Of a DNA stretch of 60,268 bases, positions 8,606 through 17,164 are shown in pieces. The stretch is from Klenkia terrae. Its GTDB lineage: Bacteria > Actinomycetota > Actinomycetes > Mycobacteriales > Geodermatophilaceae. Position 1 is the first letter of the stretch, and every line of letters begins with the position of its first letter. A model generated the notes under the pieces. That model did not search any database. It was not told the origin of the DNA and saw only the letters and a program-made list of their open reading frames with translations. Made by a program: the position numbers and the translations under genes. Where the stretch lies: NCBI RefSeq assembly GCF_900491935.1, contig NZ_UEXK01000004.1:4583185-4643452 (forward strand). The letters run 5' to 3'.

Positions 8606-8787
8606 GTGCACCGCGACGCGTCGACGACGCGGAGAGGGACGAGGTCGGGCCTGGCCGACGCCGACCCGGTGCCCACCACGCAGGCGGGCTCGTGACCCCC
8701 CGCACGCAGGGACGACGGCGCGCGCTCTGCGATCATCGCCTCGGCCGCGCGGGATCCGGGCGACCGGGCTGAGGGGCGACGGGAGCC

Positions 8788-10506
8788 ATGGACCGCGACG
8801 ACACCGGCGACGGGCACGAGGCCCAGGCCCGCACCGAGGGCGTGCTCGAGGCGATGCCGTCGGGGTTCTTCTCCCTCGACGACCGGTGGCGGTTCACCTT
8901 CCTCAACAGCGCCGCCGAGCGCCTGCTCGGCCAGCCGCGGACGGCGTTGATCGGCCGCTCCATCTGGGCGTCGTTCCCGGACGCGGTCGGCTCACCGTTC
9001 GAGGAGGTCTACCGCTCGACGGTGGCCACCGGGGAACCGCAGACCTTCGAGGCGTACTACCCAGCTCCGCTGGACGCCTGGTACGACGTGCTGGCCTGGC
9101 CGACCCCCGAGGGCCTGGCGGTCTACTTCTCCGACATCACCGACCGGCGGCGGGCCCTGGCCGCCACCCAGCGGGCGGCCGCCCGGGCGGCCCTGACCGC
9201 GCAGGTCACCGACCGGTTGTCGGCCACCACCGACACCGCCGGCGCGGTCGCGGACCTCGCGCACCTGCTGGTGCCCACCCTGGCCGAGGGCGCCATCGTC
9301 ACGCTGCTGGCCCCGGATGGCCGACCGCGGGACGTGAGCAGCTGGCACGTCGACCCCGGCCAGCGCTCGGCGCTGGCCGCCTACACCCGCACCCGGGTCG
9401 AGTCGATGCCGCTGACCTCCCCGCTGGCCCGGGTGCTGACCACCGGCACCGCGGTGCGCAGCACGGCCGACGAGGTCTCCGGCCTGCTGCCCGACGGCGC
9501 GGCGCGCGACCTGCTCCAGGTCATCGAAGCCAGCCACGCCGTCGTCCTGCCGATCCGCGGGCACGACCGGGTGCTCGGTGCACTCTCGCTGTTCTCCGGC
9601 GCAGGCCACCCCCTCGACGCCGAGGCCGAGGAGACCGCCCGGGACCTGGCCGGCCGGATGGGCCTGGCCCTGGACAACGCTCGCCTGGCGGCCGCGCAGA
9701 ACCAGATCGCCGAGAGCCTCCAGCGCAGCCTGCTCACCGATCCCCCGGAGCCCGACCACGCCCACATCGTGGTGCGCTACGTGCCGGCGGCGGAGTCCGC
9801 CCGGGTGGGCGGGGACTGGTACGACGCGTTCCTGCAGTCCCGCGGGGCGACGATGCTGGTGATCGGCGACGTGGTGGGGCACGACGTCGCCGCCGCGGCC
9901 GCGATGGGCCAGCTGCGCGGTCTGCTGCGCGGGATCGCCACCTACTCCGACGCCGGGCCGGCGGAGGTCCTCCGCGGCCTGGACACCTCCATGCGGTTGC
10001 TGCAGCTCAGCACGCTGGCCACCGCCGTCGTCGCCCGGCTCGAGCAGACCGCCGAGGAGCACGACCGCGGGGTGACCCGCCTGGTGTGGTCCAACGCCGG
10101 CCACCCGCCGCCCCTGGTCATCCACCCCGACGGCACCCAGGCCGTGCTCGCCGGCTGGCGCGGGGAGCTGCTGCTGGGCGTGGACGAGCACACCCGGCGC
10201 ACCGAGCAGACCATCACCCTCGACCGGGACAGCACGGTGCTCCTCTACAGCGACGGGCTGGTCGAGCGCCGGGACTCCACCCTGGACGGCGGCCTGGAGC
10301 GCCTGCAGCGCGCCGTCGCCGAGCTCGGCGACGTGACCCTGGACGAGCTGTGCGACGGGCTCGTCGACCGGCTGGTCGACGGGTACCCCGACGACGACGT
10401 CGCCCTGGTCGCCGTCCGCCTGTTCCGCCAGGACCAGCCCAGGCCGCCGGAGGCCGGGCCCAACGACGTCCCCGAGGGCGTGCCGCCCGACGTCGCCGGG
10501 ACGTGA
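8788..10506 (+). CDS. PAS-GAF-PP2C (SpoIIE-type) serine phosphatase
   Basis: 572 residues. PAS domain about 15-115 (AMPSGFFSLDDRWRFTFLNSA, SDITDRRR), GAF about 150-305 (ending GLALDNARLAAAQNQIAESLQ) and a SpoIIE/RsbU-type PP2C domain about 325-545 with VGGDWYDAF, VIGDVVGHD, WSNAGHPPPLV and VLLYSDGLVERR, which carry the metal-binding Asp residues. Such proteins dephosphorylate STAS-domain anti-anti-sigma factors in response to PAS/GAF input. It is cytosolic. The next gene on the same strand encodes a small HATPase, the natural opposing kinase, so the two probably form a partner-switching pair. Confidence 0.92.
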   Translation: MDRDDTGDGHEAQARTEGVLEAMPSGFFSLDDRWRFTFLNSAAERLLGQPRTALIGRSIWASFPDAVGSPFEEVYRSTVATGEPQTFEAYYPAPLDAWYDVLAWPTPEGLAVYFSDITDRRRALAATQRAAARAALTAQVTDRLSATTDTAGAVADLAHLLVPTLAEGAIVTLLAPDGRPRDVSSWHVDPGQRSALAAYTRTRVESMPLTSPLARVLTTGTAVRSTADEVSGLLPDGAARDLLQVIEASHAVVLPIRGHDRVLGALSLFSGAGHPLDAEAEETARDLAGRMGLALDNARLAAAQNQIAESLQRSLLTDPPEPDHAHIVVRYVPAAESARVGGDWYDAFLQSRGATMLVIGDVVGHDVAAAAAMGQLRGLLRGIATYSDAGPAEVLRGLDTSMRLLQLSTLATAVVARLEQTAEEHDRGVTRLVWSNAGHPPPLVIHPDGTQAVLAGWRGELLLGVDEHTRRTEQTITLDRDSTVLLYSDGLVERRDSTLDGGLERLQRAVAELGDVTLDELCDGLVDRLVDGYPDDDVALVAVRLFRQDQPRPPEAGPNDVPEGVPPDVAGT

Positions 10507-10681
10507 GCCGCGGCGGCTGGCATCCTGCTCCGGATGCGTCGGTCGGCGACCGACCACGAGACCGTGATCACCGGGCCCCGCACCGCGGTGGGCCCAGAGG
10601 GAGGACGAGGGTGCTGACCAGGAGAACGACCGGGTCCTCGGCACCCCCGCGGCCGGTCCCGGCGTCCGACGGCGCGGCGGC

Positions 10682-11095
10682 ATGAAGAGCGCTCAGCCCT
10701 CGGTGTCCACCACCGGACTCCTCGGCGTCTGGACCCTGGCGACGGTCGCCGAGCTGCCGCAGGTGCGCGCCGAGCTCCGCCGGCAGCTGGCGGCCGGCAC
10801 CGCGGACCCCGATGCCGCCGGCGAGCTCGTGATGCTCGCCGACGAGCTGGCCTCCAACGGGCTCCGGCACGGCAGCCCGCCGGTCCAGATGACCGTGTCC
10901 ACCACGGCGACGGGCTGGCTGGTGATGGTCACCGACGGGGCCGGCACCCGCGCACCGGCCGAGGCCGTGGGCCGGGACCCCGCGCTGGGCGGCCTGGGTC
11001 TGCACATGGTCGCCGCGATGGGCGAGGACGGCGGGTGGTTCCCCGACCGCGGCCGCAAGACGGTCTGGGCGACCGTGTCGGCCTCGGCCGCCTGA
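10682..11095 (+). CDS. RsbW-like ATP-binding protein / anti-sigma kinase
   Basis: The 137-residue protein is a minimal HATPase_c_2 domain with N box LVMLADELASNGLRHG, a VTDGAGTR G1-like box and LGGLGLHMVAAMG, but no histidine phosphoacceptor. Proteins of this shape phosphorylate STAS partners on Ser/Thr or bind sigma factors. The gene follows the PP2C phosphatase after a 175-bp gap; the likely STAS target is not adjacent (STAS proteins occur at 37138 and 42080). ATG 10682 is the only reasonable start. Confidence 0.82.
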   Translation: MKSAQPSVSTTGLLGVWTLATVAELPQVRAELRRQLAAGTADPDAAGELVMLADELASNGLRHGSPPVQMTVSTTATGWLVMVTDGAGTRAPAEAVGRDPALGGLGLHMVAAMGEDGGWFPDRGRKTVWATVSASAA

Positions 11096-11106
11096 CCGGG
11101 CACGGG

Positions 11107-11745
11107 TCAGCGGTCGGCGACCTGCACCAGCACCATCCGGCGCAGGTCGGTCAGCCTCGCCTGCAGGAGTGCCGAGACGTCGGCGGCGGCGACCGGCGCG
11201 GCGGCTGACCCCGAGGCGAGGACCGCCCGCCGGTGCTCCGCGACGATCGTGCTCGCCTCGGCGATGGTCAGTGCGGCGCACCGGTCGGCCGCGGGGACCA
11301 CCGCCGGGGAACCGTGCCGGGCGATGTGGGCGCTGATGGCCCGTTCGGCCTCGCGCTGCAGACCGCTCTCCCAGAGCAGCAACCCGGGCTCGCCCACCAG
11401 GTCCTCCAGCGACCGGCGCCGGCAGGCGTCCCCCAGACCGGCCAGGTGGCCGGCGACGACGTCGCTGACCGCCGCGATCAGCTCGGGCGCGGTCGTGTGC
11501 GCCTCCGGGTGGTCGGCCAGGTGCTGCGAGATCTCGGCCCAGGGGCAGCGCCCGTGGAAGAAGAGCTCCTCCTTGTGCGGGAAGTGGTTGAACACCGTCG
11601 TCGATGCGACGCCGGCCTCCCGGGCGATGACCAGCACCGGGGTCCGGGCGAAACCGCGCTGGGCGAACAGGCGCTGGGCGGCGTCGACGATCCGAGCGCG
11701 GTTGCGCAGCTGCACGTCGGAACGTCGGTCGCCGGGCCTGTGCAC
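11107..11745 (-). CDS. TetR family transcriptional regulator
   Basis: From GTG 11745 the product has 212 residues. The N-terminal helix-turn-helix is clear: RIVDAAQRLFAQRGFARTPV then VASTTVFNHFPHKEELFF. The C-terminal ligand-binding domain is divergent, so the inducer is unknown. The start is placed where a CAGCAT box lies 6 nt upstream (leaderless type); the frame continues to 11856 but would overlap the metallo-hydrolase gene. It follows that gene by 74 bp on the same strand and may regulate it. Confidence 0.85.
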   Translation of the reverse strand: MHRPGDRRSDVQLRNRARIVDAAQRLFAQRGFARTPVLVIAREAGVASTTVFNHFPHKEELFFHGRCPWAEISQHLADHPEAHTTAPELIAAVSDVVAGHLAGLGDACRRRSLEDLVGEPGLLLWESGLQREAERAISAHIARHGSPAVVPAADRCAALTIAEASTIVAEHRRAVLASGSAAAPVAAADVSALLQARLTDLRRMVLVQVADR

Positions 11746-11819
11746 AGGCAGATGCTGACCCGAGCCCCCCGCCGTCGCCAAGTCGTCGCCTGCCACCACC
11801 CCGTGGCCGGGGCCCACGC

Positions 11820-12449
11820 CTACGGCGTGCGGCGCGGGTCCGCGCGGGGGCGCCACGGGTCCTCCTCGTGCGCCAGCCAGACCTCCCCGGGGTCCAGCGA
11901 CCGGATGAGCCGCTGCCCCTCGGTGCGCGGTTCGTCGAGCTCCCCGGCGAACACCGCGGTGTCCCCGGCGATGACGCTCGGCCGCCCGCCGGTCTCGACC
12001 ACGACCACCTGGGACCCGGCGGTGTGCCCCGGCGCCGGCACCAGCCGGATCCCCGGCAGCAGCTCGAGCTCACCGTCGACCGGTCGGTACTGCACGCCGG
12101 GGGCGTCGACCCACTCCCGGATCGTGTAGTCCTCCTGGTTCCGGGCGTCGTCGAGCTCCCGGCGCTGGACGTGGATCGGCCTGCCCCGGAACAGCCGGTT
12201 GCCGCCGCAGTGGTCGAAGTGCAGGTGCGTGTTCACGACGAGGTCGATGCCGGCGAGGTCGAACCCGGCCCGGCCGGACAGCGGGAACACCCGGGGATCC
12301 ATGTCGGCAACCGCCGGGTGCAGCTCGGTCATGCCGGTGTCGACGAGCACGCGGCCCACGGGGTGGTGCACGACGTGGACGTACACCGGCATCCGCTCCC
12401 CCTCGACGAGGAGCTCGGCCACCAGCACGGGTTCGACGGTCACGGTCAT
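11820..12449 (-). CDS. MBL-fold hydrolase, AHL-lactonase-like
   Basis: 209 residues from ATG 12449 (an ATG at 12482 adds 11). The zinc motif THLHFDHCGGN (HxHxDH), the distal PAPGHTAGS and GDTAVFAG are those of metallo-beta-lactamase fold hydrolases. The layout, with DTGM near residue 38, resembles N-acyl homoserine lactonases. Lactone hydrolysis or quorum quenching is possible; the actual substrate is unknown. It is probably co-transcribed with the TetR gene downstream. Confidence 0.82.
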   Translation of the reverse strand: MTVTVEPVLVAELLVEGERMPVYVHVVHHPVGRVLVDTGMTELHPAVADMDPRVFPLSGRAGFDLAGIDLVVNTHLHFDHCGGNRLFRGRPIHVQRRELDDARNQEDYTIREWVDAPGVQYRPVDGELELLPGIRLVPAPGHTAGSQVVVVETGGRPSVIAGDTAVFAGELDEPRTEGQRLIRSLDPGEVWLAHEEDPWRPRADPRRTP

Positions 12450-12524
12450 GCAGCGCAGACCGGACCGCCGCCCCGAACTCATCGCCCCGGGGGGCGACCA
12501 CGCCGTCGAGGTCCGCCGCGCCGC

Positions 12525-13133
12525 TCAGCTGATCTGCTCCACCAGCACCGCGTCGGCCGGGCTCACCCCGGCCGGCGGGGTGATGCCCAGGTCGGCGAGG
12601 TAGCGCAGCAGGAGCGGTCGGTCGAACCGGTCCTGGATGCGTCTGGCCCGGTACCGGTCCAGGTCCTCGAACGGCAGCGGTGCACCGGAGGCGTGCCAGG
12701 CCCAGCGGCCGTCCGTGGCCGTCGCCGAGAGGGTGCGCTGCAGCATCAGCGGTGGGGCGCCGTCCGGGCCGGACACCCACAGCTGGGTCGCGGCGTGGCC
12801 GGGCCCGTAGGACGGCAGGTGCTGGGCCACGACGTGCGGCACGCCCAGGCGCCGGGCGACCACCACCGCCGACGCGGTCGGATCACCGCCCCGCAGTCCG
12901 TCGTTCAGGTAGGCGGTCCACCGACCACCGGCCACCAGCAGCTCCCGACGCCACGGCGACCGGCCCGGCAGCACCTCGTCGAGCTCGCCCTCGGGCCCGT
13001 CGACGACCCGGGTCCGCTGCCCGAGGCCGCTCCGCCACCGCAGCAGGTCCTCGAGGACGACGTCCCGGGGCGCGGCGACGAACTGGACCGTGCAGCCGGC
13101 CGGGTACGCCGGACCGCCGAGCAACGAGGTCAT
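12525..13133 (-). CDS. Conserved hypothetical protein
   Basis: 202 residues, no membrane segment or signal peptide. I do not recognise the family. Visible features are a Trp-rich middle (RRELLVAGGRWTAYLNDGL) and a C-terminal Arg-rich helix (FEDLDRYRARRIQDRF). It starts at ATG 13133, 13 bp after the end of the ABM-like gene, so the two are probably one operon. Codon use matches its neighbours. Confidence 0.65.
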   Translation of the reverse strand: MTSLLGGPAYPAGCTVQFVAAPRDVVLEDLLRWRSGLGQRTRVVDGPEGELDEVLPGRSPWRRELLVAGGRWTAYLNDGLRGGDPTASAVVVARRLGVPHVVAQHLPSYGPGHAATQLWVSGPDGAPPLMLQRTLSATATDGRWAWHASGAPLPFEDLDRYRARRIQDRFDRPLLLRYLADLGITPPAGVSPADAVLVEQIS

Positions 13134-13146
13134 CGGCCCAGCGGGC

Positions 13147-13452
13147 TCAGACGCCCTCCACCGGGGTGGACCGGGTGAGCCGCGGGGGTCCGTCCAGCAG
13201 CTGCCCGAGCTGCGAGGCGCCCTCGGGCGTCCGGCGCCAGGCCCGGTAGGCGTCGTCGTGCTCGAGGGACTCCCAGCGCTCGACCACCACCACGTGCGCC
13301 GGCTCGTCGACGTCGACCAGCACCTCGACGCCGAGGCAGCCGGGGAAGGCGCGGGTGGCCTCCAGCGTCGAGGAGATCAGACGGTGGGTCCCGTCGGCGT
13401 CGGCCACGGCGGCGGCGGACAGCGACAGCTCCAGCAGCGAGGTGACGGTCAC
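13147..13452 (-). CDS. ABM/dimeric alpha-beta barrel monooxygenase-like protein
   Basis: 101 residues from GTG 13452. The pattern of a first beta strand with Ser/Leu residues, SSTLEATRAFPGCLGVEVLVD, then VVVVERWESLEHDDAYRAWRRTPEG matches antibiotic-biosynthesis monooxygenase (ABM) proteins. These small dimeric ferredoxin-like folds include cofactor-free oxygenases and heme degraders. The substrate cannot be told. It lies upstream of the 12525 hypothetical gene and is divergent from the DUF2382 gene. Confidence 0.75.
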   Translation of the reverse strand: MTVTSLLELSLSAAAVADADGTHRLISSTLEATRAFPGCLGVEVLVDVDEPAHVVVVERWESLEHDDAYRAWRRTPEGASQLGQLLDGPPRLTRSTPVEGV

Positions 13453-13504
13453 CCGCCCAGCATCCCCCACCACGTCGTCACCGTGCCCGGTGCGGCGGAT
13501 ACAC

Positions 13505-13534
13505 CGTAAACAATCTTGGTGAGAACTGTTTACG
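13505..13534. promoter_or_regulatory. Inverted repeat CGTAAACA-N14-TGTTTACG
   Basis: A perfect 8-bp inverted repeat with a 14-bp spacer lies in an A/T-rich patch of the divergent region between the ABM-like gene (start 13452) and the PRC-barrel gene (start 13685). It could be an operator or a -35 element of a stress promoter; neither is proven. Confidence 0.4.
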
Positions 13535-13684
13535 ACCTAAAGCGTCGGGCACCGTCCACTTGTCCGCCCCGGGTTCAGTCACCAGCCCGCCACCGTCATC
13601 CGGTGGTTGCGGAAACCCCCCACCCGCTCGCGCACACCGGCCTCGTGACCGGTGCCTGTGGCGTACCCATGTTCAGGAGCACAC

Positions 13685-14533
13685 GTGATCACCGAGCAGG
13701 ACATCAACACCGTCATCGGCAGCACCGCGATCGACAACGACGGCGACAAGATCGGCTCCGTCTCCGAGGTCTACCTGGACGACCAGTCCGGGCGCCCGGA
13801 GTGGGCCACCGTGAAGACCGGCATGTTCGGCACCAAGGAGACCTTCATCCCGCTGGCCGACGCCCAGCTGGACGGGGAGTCCCTGCGCTTCCCCTACGAC
13901 AAGGCCAAGGTCAAGGACGCCCCCACCATCGAGGCCGAGGGCCACCTGTCCCCCGCCGAGGAGACCGAGCTCTACCGCTACTACGGCATCGGCGAGGGCA
14001 CCGCGGTCGACCGCGGCACCGAGACCACCACGACCGGCACCGCCGGCATCACCGCCCCCCGCACCGACCAGCGCGAGGACCAGCGCGAGGACCGTCGCGA
14101 CGCCGTCGGCACCGTCGGCCACGACACCTCCGGCCCCACCACCGACGACGCCATGACCCGGTCGGAGGAGCGCCTGACCGTGGGCACCGAGGCCGTGGAG
14201 ACCGGCCGGGCGCGGCTGCGCAAGCACGTGGTGACCGAGAACGTGACCCGCACCGTGCCGGTCTCCCACGAGGAGGTCCGGGTCGAGCGCGAGCCGATCA
14301 CCGACGCCAACCGCGGCGACGCCCTCGACGGCCCGGCGCTGTCGGAGGAGGAGCACGAGGTGACGCTGCACGCCGAGCGCCCGGTGGTGGAGAAGGAGAC
14401 CGTGCCGGTCGAGCGGGTGCGCCTGAGCACCGAGACCGTGACCGACCAGCAGACGGTGAACGAGCAGGTCGCGCACGAGGAGATCGAGCAGGTCGAGGGC
14501 GACGTCCGCCAGACCGGCCGCGACGCTCGCTGA
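13685..14533 (+). CDS. PRC-barrel plus DUF2382 (YsnF/AvaK-like) stress protein
   Basis: 282 residues from GTG 13685, with CAGGAG 6 nt upstream. Residues about 1-90 form a PRC-barrel (GSTAIDNDGDKIGSVSEVYL), followed by a charged Thr/Arg/Asp linker with a repeated QREDQRED motif. The C-terminal 110 residues form the DUF2382 repeat (TRSEERLTVGTEAVETGRARLRK, VPVERVRL), rich in Glu and Val. The family is linked to general stress in actinobacteria and cyanobacteria; the biochemical role is unknown. It is cytosolic and ends before a strong hairpin. Confidence 0.88.
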   Translation: MITEQDINTVIGSTAIDNDGDKIGSVSEVYLDDQSGRPEWATVKTGMFGTKETFIPLADAQLDGESLRFPYDKAKVKDAPTIEAEGHLSPAEETELYRYYGIGEGTAVDRGTETTTTGTAGITAPRTDQREDQREDRRDAVGTVGHDTSGPTTDDAMTRSEERLTVGTEAVETGRARLRKHVVTENVTRTVPVSHEEVRVEREPITDANRGDALDGPALSEEEHEVTLHAERPVVEKETVPVERVRLSTETVTDQQTVNEQVAHEEIEQVEGDVRQTGRDAR

Positions 14534-14582
14534 CCTCCCGGCGCCACGGGTGCCGCCGCGCAGCCGCGGCACCCGCATGACC

Positions 14583-14614
14583 ACCTGGGGCCGGCCTCCC
14601 GGCCGGCCCCAGGT
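14583..14614 (+). terminator. 14-bp stem-loop terminator
   Basis: Perfect 14-bp stem (14583-14596 and 14601-14614), loop TCCC, no U-tract. It lies 50 bp after the PRC-barrel gene; this stem style is common for actinobacterial terminators. Confidence 0.7.
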
Positions 14615-14704
14615 CGCACCACCCCGGACAGATGATCACCCCGTGCTCCCGAGCGCGCGGTCGAGCTACCGGCCCGCACACCCCACCCCACGCTCAGGAG
14701 AGCC

Positions 14705-15439
14705 ATGTCTTCCATCGGTCAGTCGTTCAGGGATCTCCTGGACACCGTCATCCAGTTCGTCCCCAAGCTCGTCGGCTTCCTGCTGATCCTCGTGATCGGC
14801 TACTTCATCGCCAAGGCCCTGCAGAAGGTCATCGGCAAGGTGCTCGAGAAGGTCGGCTTCGACAACGCCGTCGAGCGCGGCGGCATCAAGAAGGCCCTGG
14901 CGAGGTCCCAGTACGACGCCTCCGACATCCTCGCCAAGATCGTGTTCTACGCCGTCATGCTCTTCGTGCTCTCCACGGCCTTCGGCGTCTTCGGCCAGAA
15001 CCCGATCAGCGACTACCTGTCGGCGATCATCGGCTACCTGCCCAAGGTCTTCGTCGCCATCCTGATCCTGGTGATCGCCTCCGCGGTCGCCGCCGGCGTC
15101 AAGCTGCTCGTGCAGTCCGCCCTGGGTGGCCTGTCCTACGGCAAGGTGCTCGCCAACGTCGCCTCCACGGTCATCCTGGCCCTGGGCGTCATCGCCGCGC
15201 TGGACCAGCTGCAGATCGCCCAGAACGTCGTCAACGCCGTCCTGTACGCGTCCCTGGCCGCAGTCGTCGGCATCGCCGTGGTCGCCATCGGTGGTGGCGG
15301 CATCGCCCCGATGCGCCAGCGCTGGGAGACCGCGCTGGCCAAGGTCGAGGCCGAGGCCCCGGCCGCGAAGCGCGAGGCCCAGAACACCGGGTCGCCCGTG
15401 GACGCCGTCCGCGACGAGGCCCAGCGCTACACCAACTGA
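14705..15439 (+). CDS. TM-helix (MscS-related) membrane protein
   Basis: 244 residues with an AGGAG 5 nt before ATG 14705. Two related halves each carry a long hydrophobic helix followed by an amphipathic helix: PKLVGFLLILVIGYFIAKAL then PKVFVAILILVIASAVAAGV. Further membrane segments lie at about 80-100, 150-170 and 178-200. The repeated helix is the TM_helix motif of proteins related to small-conductance mechanosensitive channels, but the MscS beta domain is absent. Channel or scaffold function is inferred. It sits between two DUF2382 genes and two hairpins, suggesting separate transcripts of one stress group. Confidence 0.82.
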   Translation: MSSIGQSFRDLLDTVIQFVPKLVGFLLILVIGYFIAKALQKVIGKVLEKVGFDNAVERGGIKKALARSQYDASDILAKIVFYAVMLFVLSTAFGVFGQNPISDYLSAIIGYLPKVFVAILILVIASAVAAGVKLLVQSALGGLSYGKVLANVASTVILALGVIAALDQLQIAQNVVNAVLYASLAAVVGIAVVAIGGGGIAPMRQRWETALAKVEAEAPAAKREAQNTGSPVDAVRDEAQRYTN

Positions 15440-15444
15440 TCCAC

Positions 15445-15486
15445 CCGGTGGGGTGCGCCGGCGACGACCGCGGCGCACCCCACCGG
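15445..15486 (+). terminator. 16-bp stem-loop terminator
   Basis: Perfect 16-bp stem (15445-15460 with 15471-15486) and a 10-nt loop, starting 5 bp after the stop codon of the TM-helix gene; no U-tract. Confidence 0.75.
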
Positions 15487-15517
15487 CACCTCCCCCCACT
15501 CCCGGACCGGAGCAGAC

Positions 15518-15961
15518 ATGACCAGCGCATCCCCGGACCCGCACCGCCTGGACCCTGCCGACCCCGTCGAGCTGACCCGCTCCGAGGAACGGCTGGTCGT
15601 CACCACCGAGGCGGTGCCGGTGCGCCGGGCGGTGCTGCGCGTGGAGACCACCACCGAGGAGGTGATGGTCCCCGTCACCCTCACCCGGCAGCACGTCCGT
15701 CTCGAGTACGTCGACGTCGACCCGATCGATGCCGTCCCCGTGCCGACCGAGCAGCTGCTCGACGGCGCCGTCGGCGACTGGCTGGTCCTCACCGCCGACG
15801 AACCCGTGGTCGGCACCCGGCCGGTCCCGACCGAGCGCGTCCGCCTGGTCACCTCCTGGGTGAGCGCCGAGCAGCAGATCCAGGTCGAGCTGGCCCACGA
15901 GGACGTCTCCGTCGACACCACCGACCTCCCCCCGCAGACCACCGGTACCTCGACGGGGTGA
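15518..15961 (+). CDS. DUF2382 (YsnF-like) domain protein
   Basis: 147 residues consisting almost only of one DUF2382 unit: TRSEERLVVTTEAVPVRRAVLR, a Glu/Val-rich middle, and PTERVRLVTSWVSAEQQIQVEL. The opening shares the TRSEERL and VERVRL-type blocks with the C-terminal domain of the protein encoded at 13685, so the two are paralogues. The PRC-barrel is missing here. No membrane segment; function unknown, probably stress related by family. Confidence 0.82.
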   Translation: MTSASPDPHRLDPADPVELTRSEERLVVTTEAVPVRRAVLRVETTTEEVMVPVTLTRQHVRLEYVDVDPIDAVPVPTEQLLDGAVGDWLVLTADEPVVGTRPVPTERVRLVTSWVSAEQQIQVELAHEDVSVDTTDLPPQTTGTSTG

Positions 15962-16046
15962 CCCGGCACGGTCTCGGCCGGTCGGCACAGCCGCTGCTGG
16001 GAGAGTGGTGCCCGGACCAGCAGACGAGGTCAGGGAGCACCAGGGC

Positions 16047-16946
16047 ATGGGCGCAGGGCACGAGGACGGCACGACCGAGGGCGCCGGGGCCGAACCGGCC
16101 ACCGACGTGCCGGTCGTGGACGCCGCCGTGGGGGCCCGCGACGTGGGGGCCACGGTCAGCGGGGGCATCACGCCCCCCGACCACCCCGACGACCCCGACC
16201 TACCGGAGAACCGCGGACGACGGCCCGCCGAGCGGTCACCGGGCGTGCAGTCGCTGGACGCGCGGGAGCCGCTGACCCGGGAGCGGATCGTCACCGCCGC
16301 GATCGACTTCATCGACACCCACGGCCTCCCCGCGCTGACCATGCGCCGCCTGGGGCAGCGGCTGGGCGTGGAGGCGATGGCCTTCTACCGGCACATCCCC
16401 AGCCGCGAGGACCTCCTGGACGCCGTCGTCGAGCACGTCGTCGACGAGCTCTACGCCGACGAGGACGTCTACCTCGAGCCGCGGCACGGGTGGCAGGACT
16501 ACCTCAACCGGTTGGCGCACGGGGTGCGGCGGATCGCCCTGGCCCATCCCGCGCTCTTCCCACTGGTGGTCACCCGGCCGCCGGACGCGCCCTGGGTCCG
16601 CCCGCCGCTGCGCAGCCTGAAATGGGTGGCCTCCTTCCTGGAGGCGTTGCTGACCCACGGGTTCACGCGGGAGCAGGCGGTCGTCGCCTACCGGGCCTAC
16701 ACCAGCTTCCTGCTCGGCCACCTGCTGCTGGAGGTCGCCCAGCGCGGAGTGGCCATCAACGCCGTCGACGACCCCGACGGCGCACCCGACGGCGACCAGG
16801 CCGACGTGGGCACCGAGTTCCCGGTGCTCGTGGACCTGCAGGACCTGCTGTCCCTGGACGAGACGGTGACCGAGTTCGAGGAGTCCCTCGAGAGCCTCAT
16901 CGCCCGCCTCGGCACGATGCTCACCACCCACGCTGGTCACCTCTAG
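16047..16946 (+). CDS. TetR family regulator with long disordered N-terminus
   Basis: 299 residues from ATG 16047 (AGGG just upstream). The first 75 residues are low-complexity, acidic and Pro-rich. The TetR helix-turn-helix follows (TRERIVTAAIDFIDTHGLPALTMRRLGQRLGVEAMAFY), and then a tetracycline-repressor-like C-terminal domain. The start could be at 16005 but that adds only 14 residues. The target may be the FAD monooxygenase downstream, which is read in the same direction after 217 bp; this is inference. Confidence 0.82.
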   Translation: MGAGHEDGTTEGAGAEPATDVPVVDAAVGARDVGATVSGGITPPDHPDDPDLPENRGRRPAERSPGVQSLDAREPLTRERIVTAAIDFIDTHGLPALTMRRLGQRLGVEAMAFYRHIPSREDLLDAVVEHVVDELYADEDVYLEPRHGWQDYLNRLAHGVRRIALAHPALFPLVVTRPPDAPWVRPPLRSLKWVASFLEALLTHGFTREQAVVAYRAYTSFLLGHLLLEVAQRGVAINAVDDPDGAPDGDQADVGTEFPVLVDLQDLLSLDETVTEFEESLESLIARLGTMLTTHAGHL

Positions 16947-17116
16947 CCGCTCTGCGGTCCCCCGGGGCGGGCGGTGCTGCCCGACGACGACGCCCATCGA
17001 CGGCACGGATACCGGTCATGGCCGATCGTGTGTTCCGGACCACATCGCGACTCCCTAGCCTGGCGGCCACAGCACCGGCCGGCGCCACGGCCGGTCCGGT
17101 TCCCCGAGGAGGCCTC

Positions 17117-17164
17117 GTGGTCGGTCCCGAGCACGGCACCGCAGTCCCCGACGGGACCCGCTGA
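17117..17164 (+). CDS. Possible 15-aa leader peptide upstream of the monooxygenase
   Basis: GTG 17117 has a very strong GAGGAGG ribosome site (17106-17112). The frame encodes 15 residues and its TGA (17162-17164) overlaps the ATG of the monooxygenase by one base (TGATG). The main gene has no good ribosome site of its own, so the small ORF may deliver ribosomes to it or control it. The peptide (VGPEHGTAVPDGTR after the start) is unremarkable. Confidence 0.4.
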   Translation: MVGPEHGTAVPDGTR

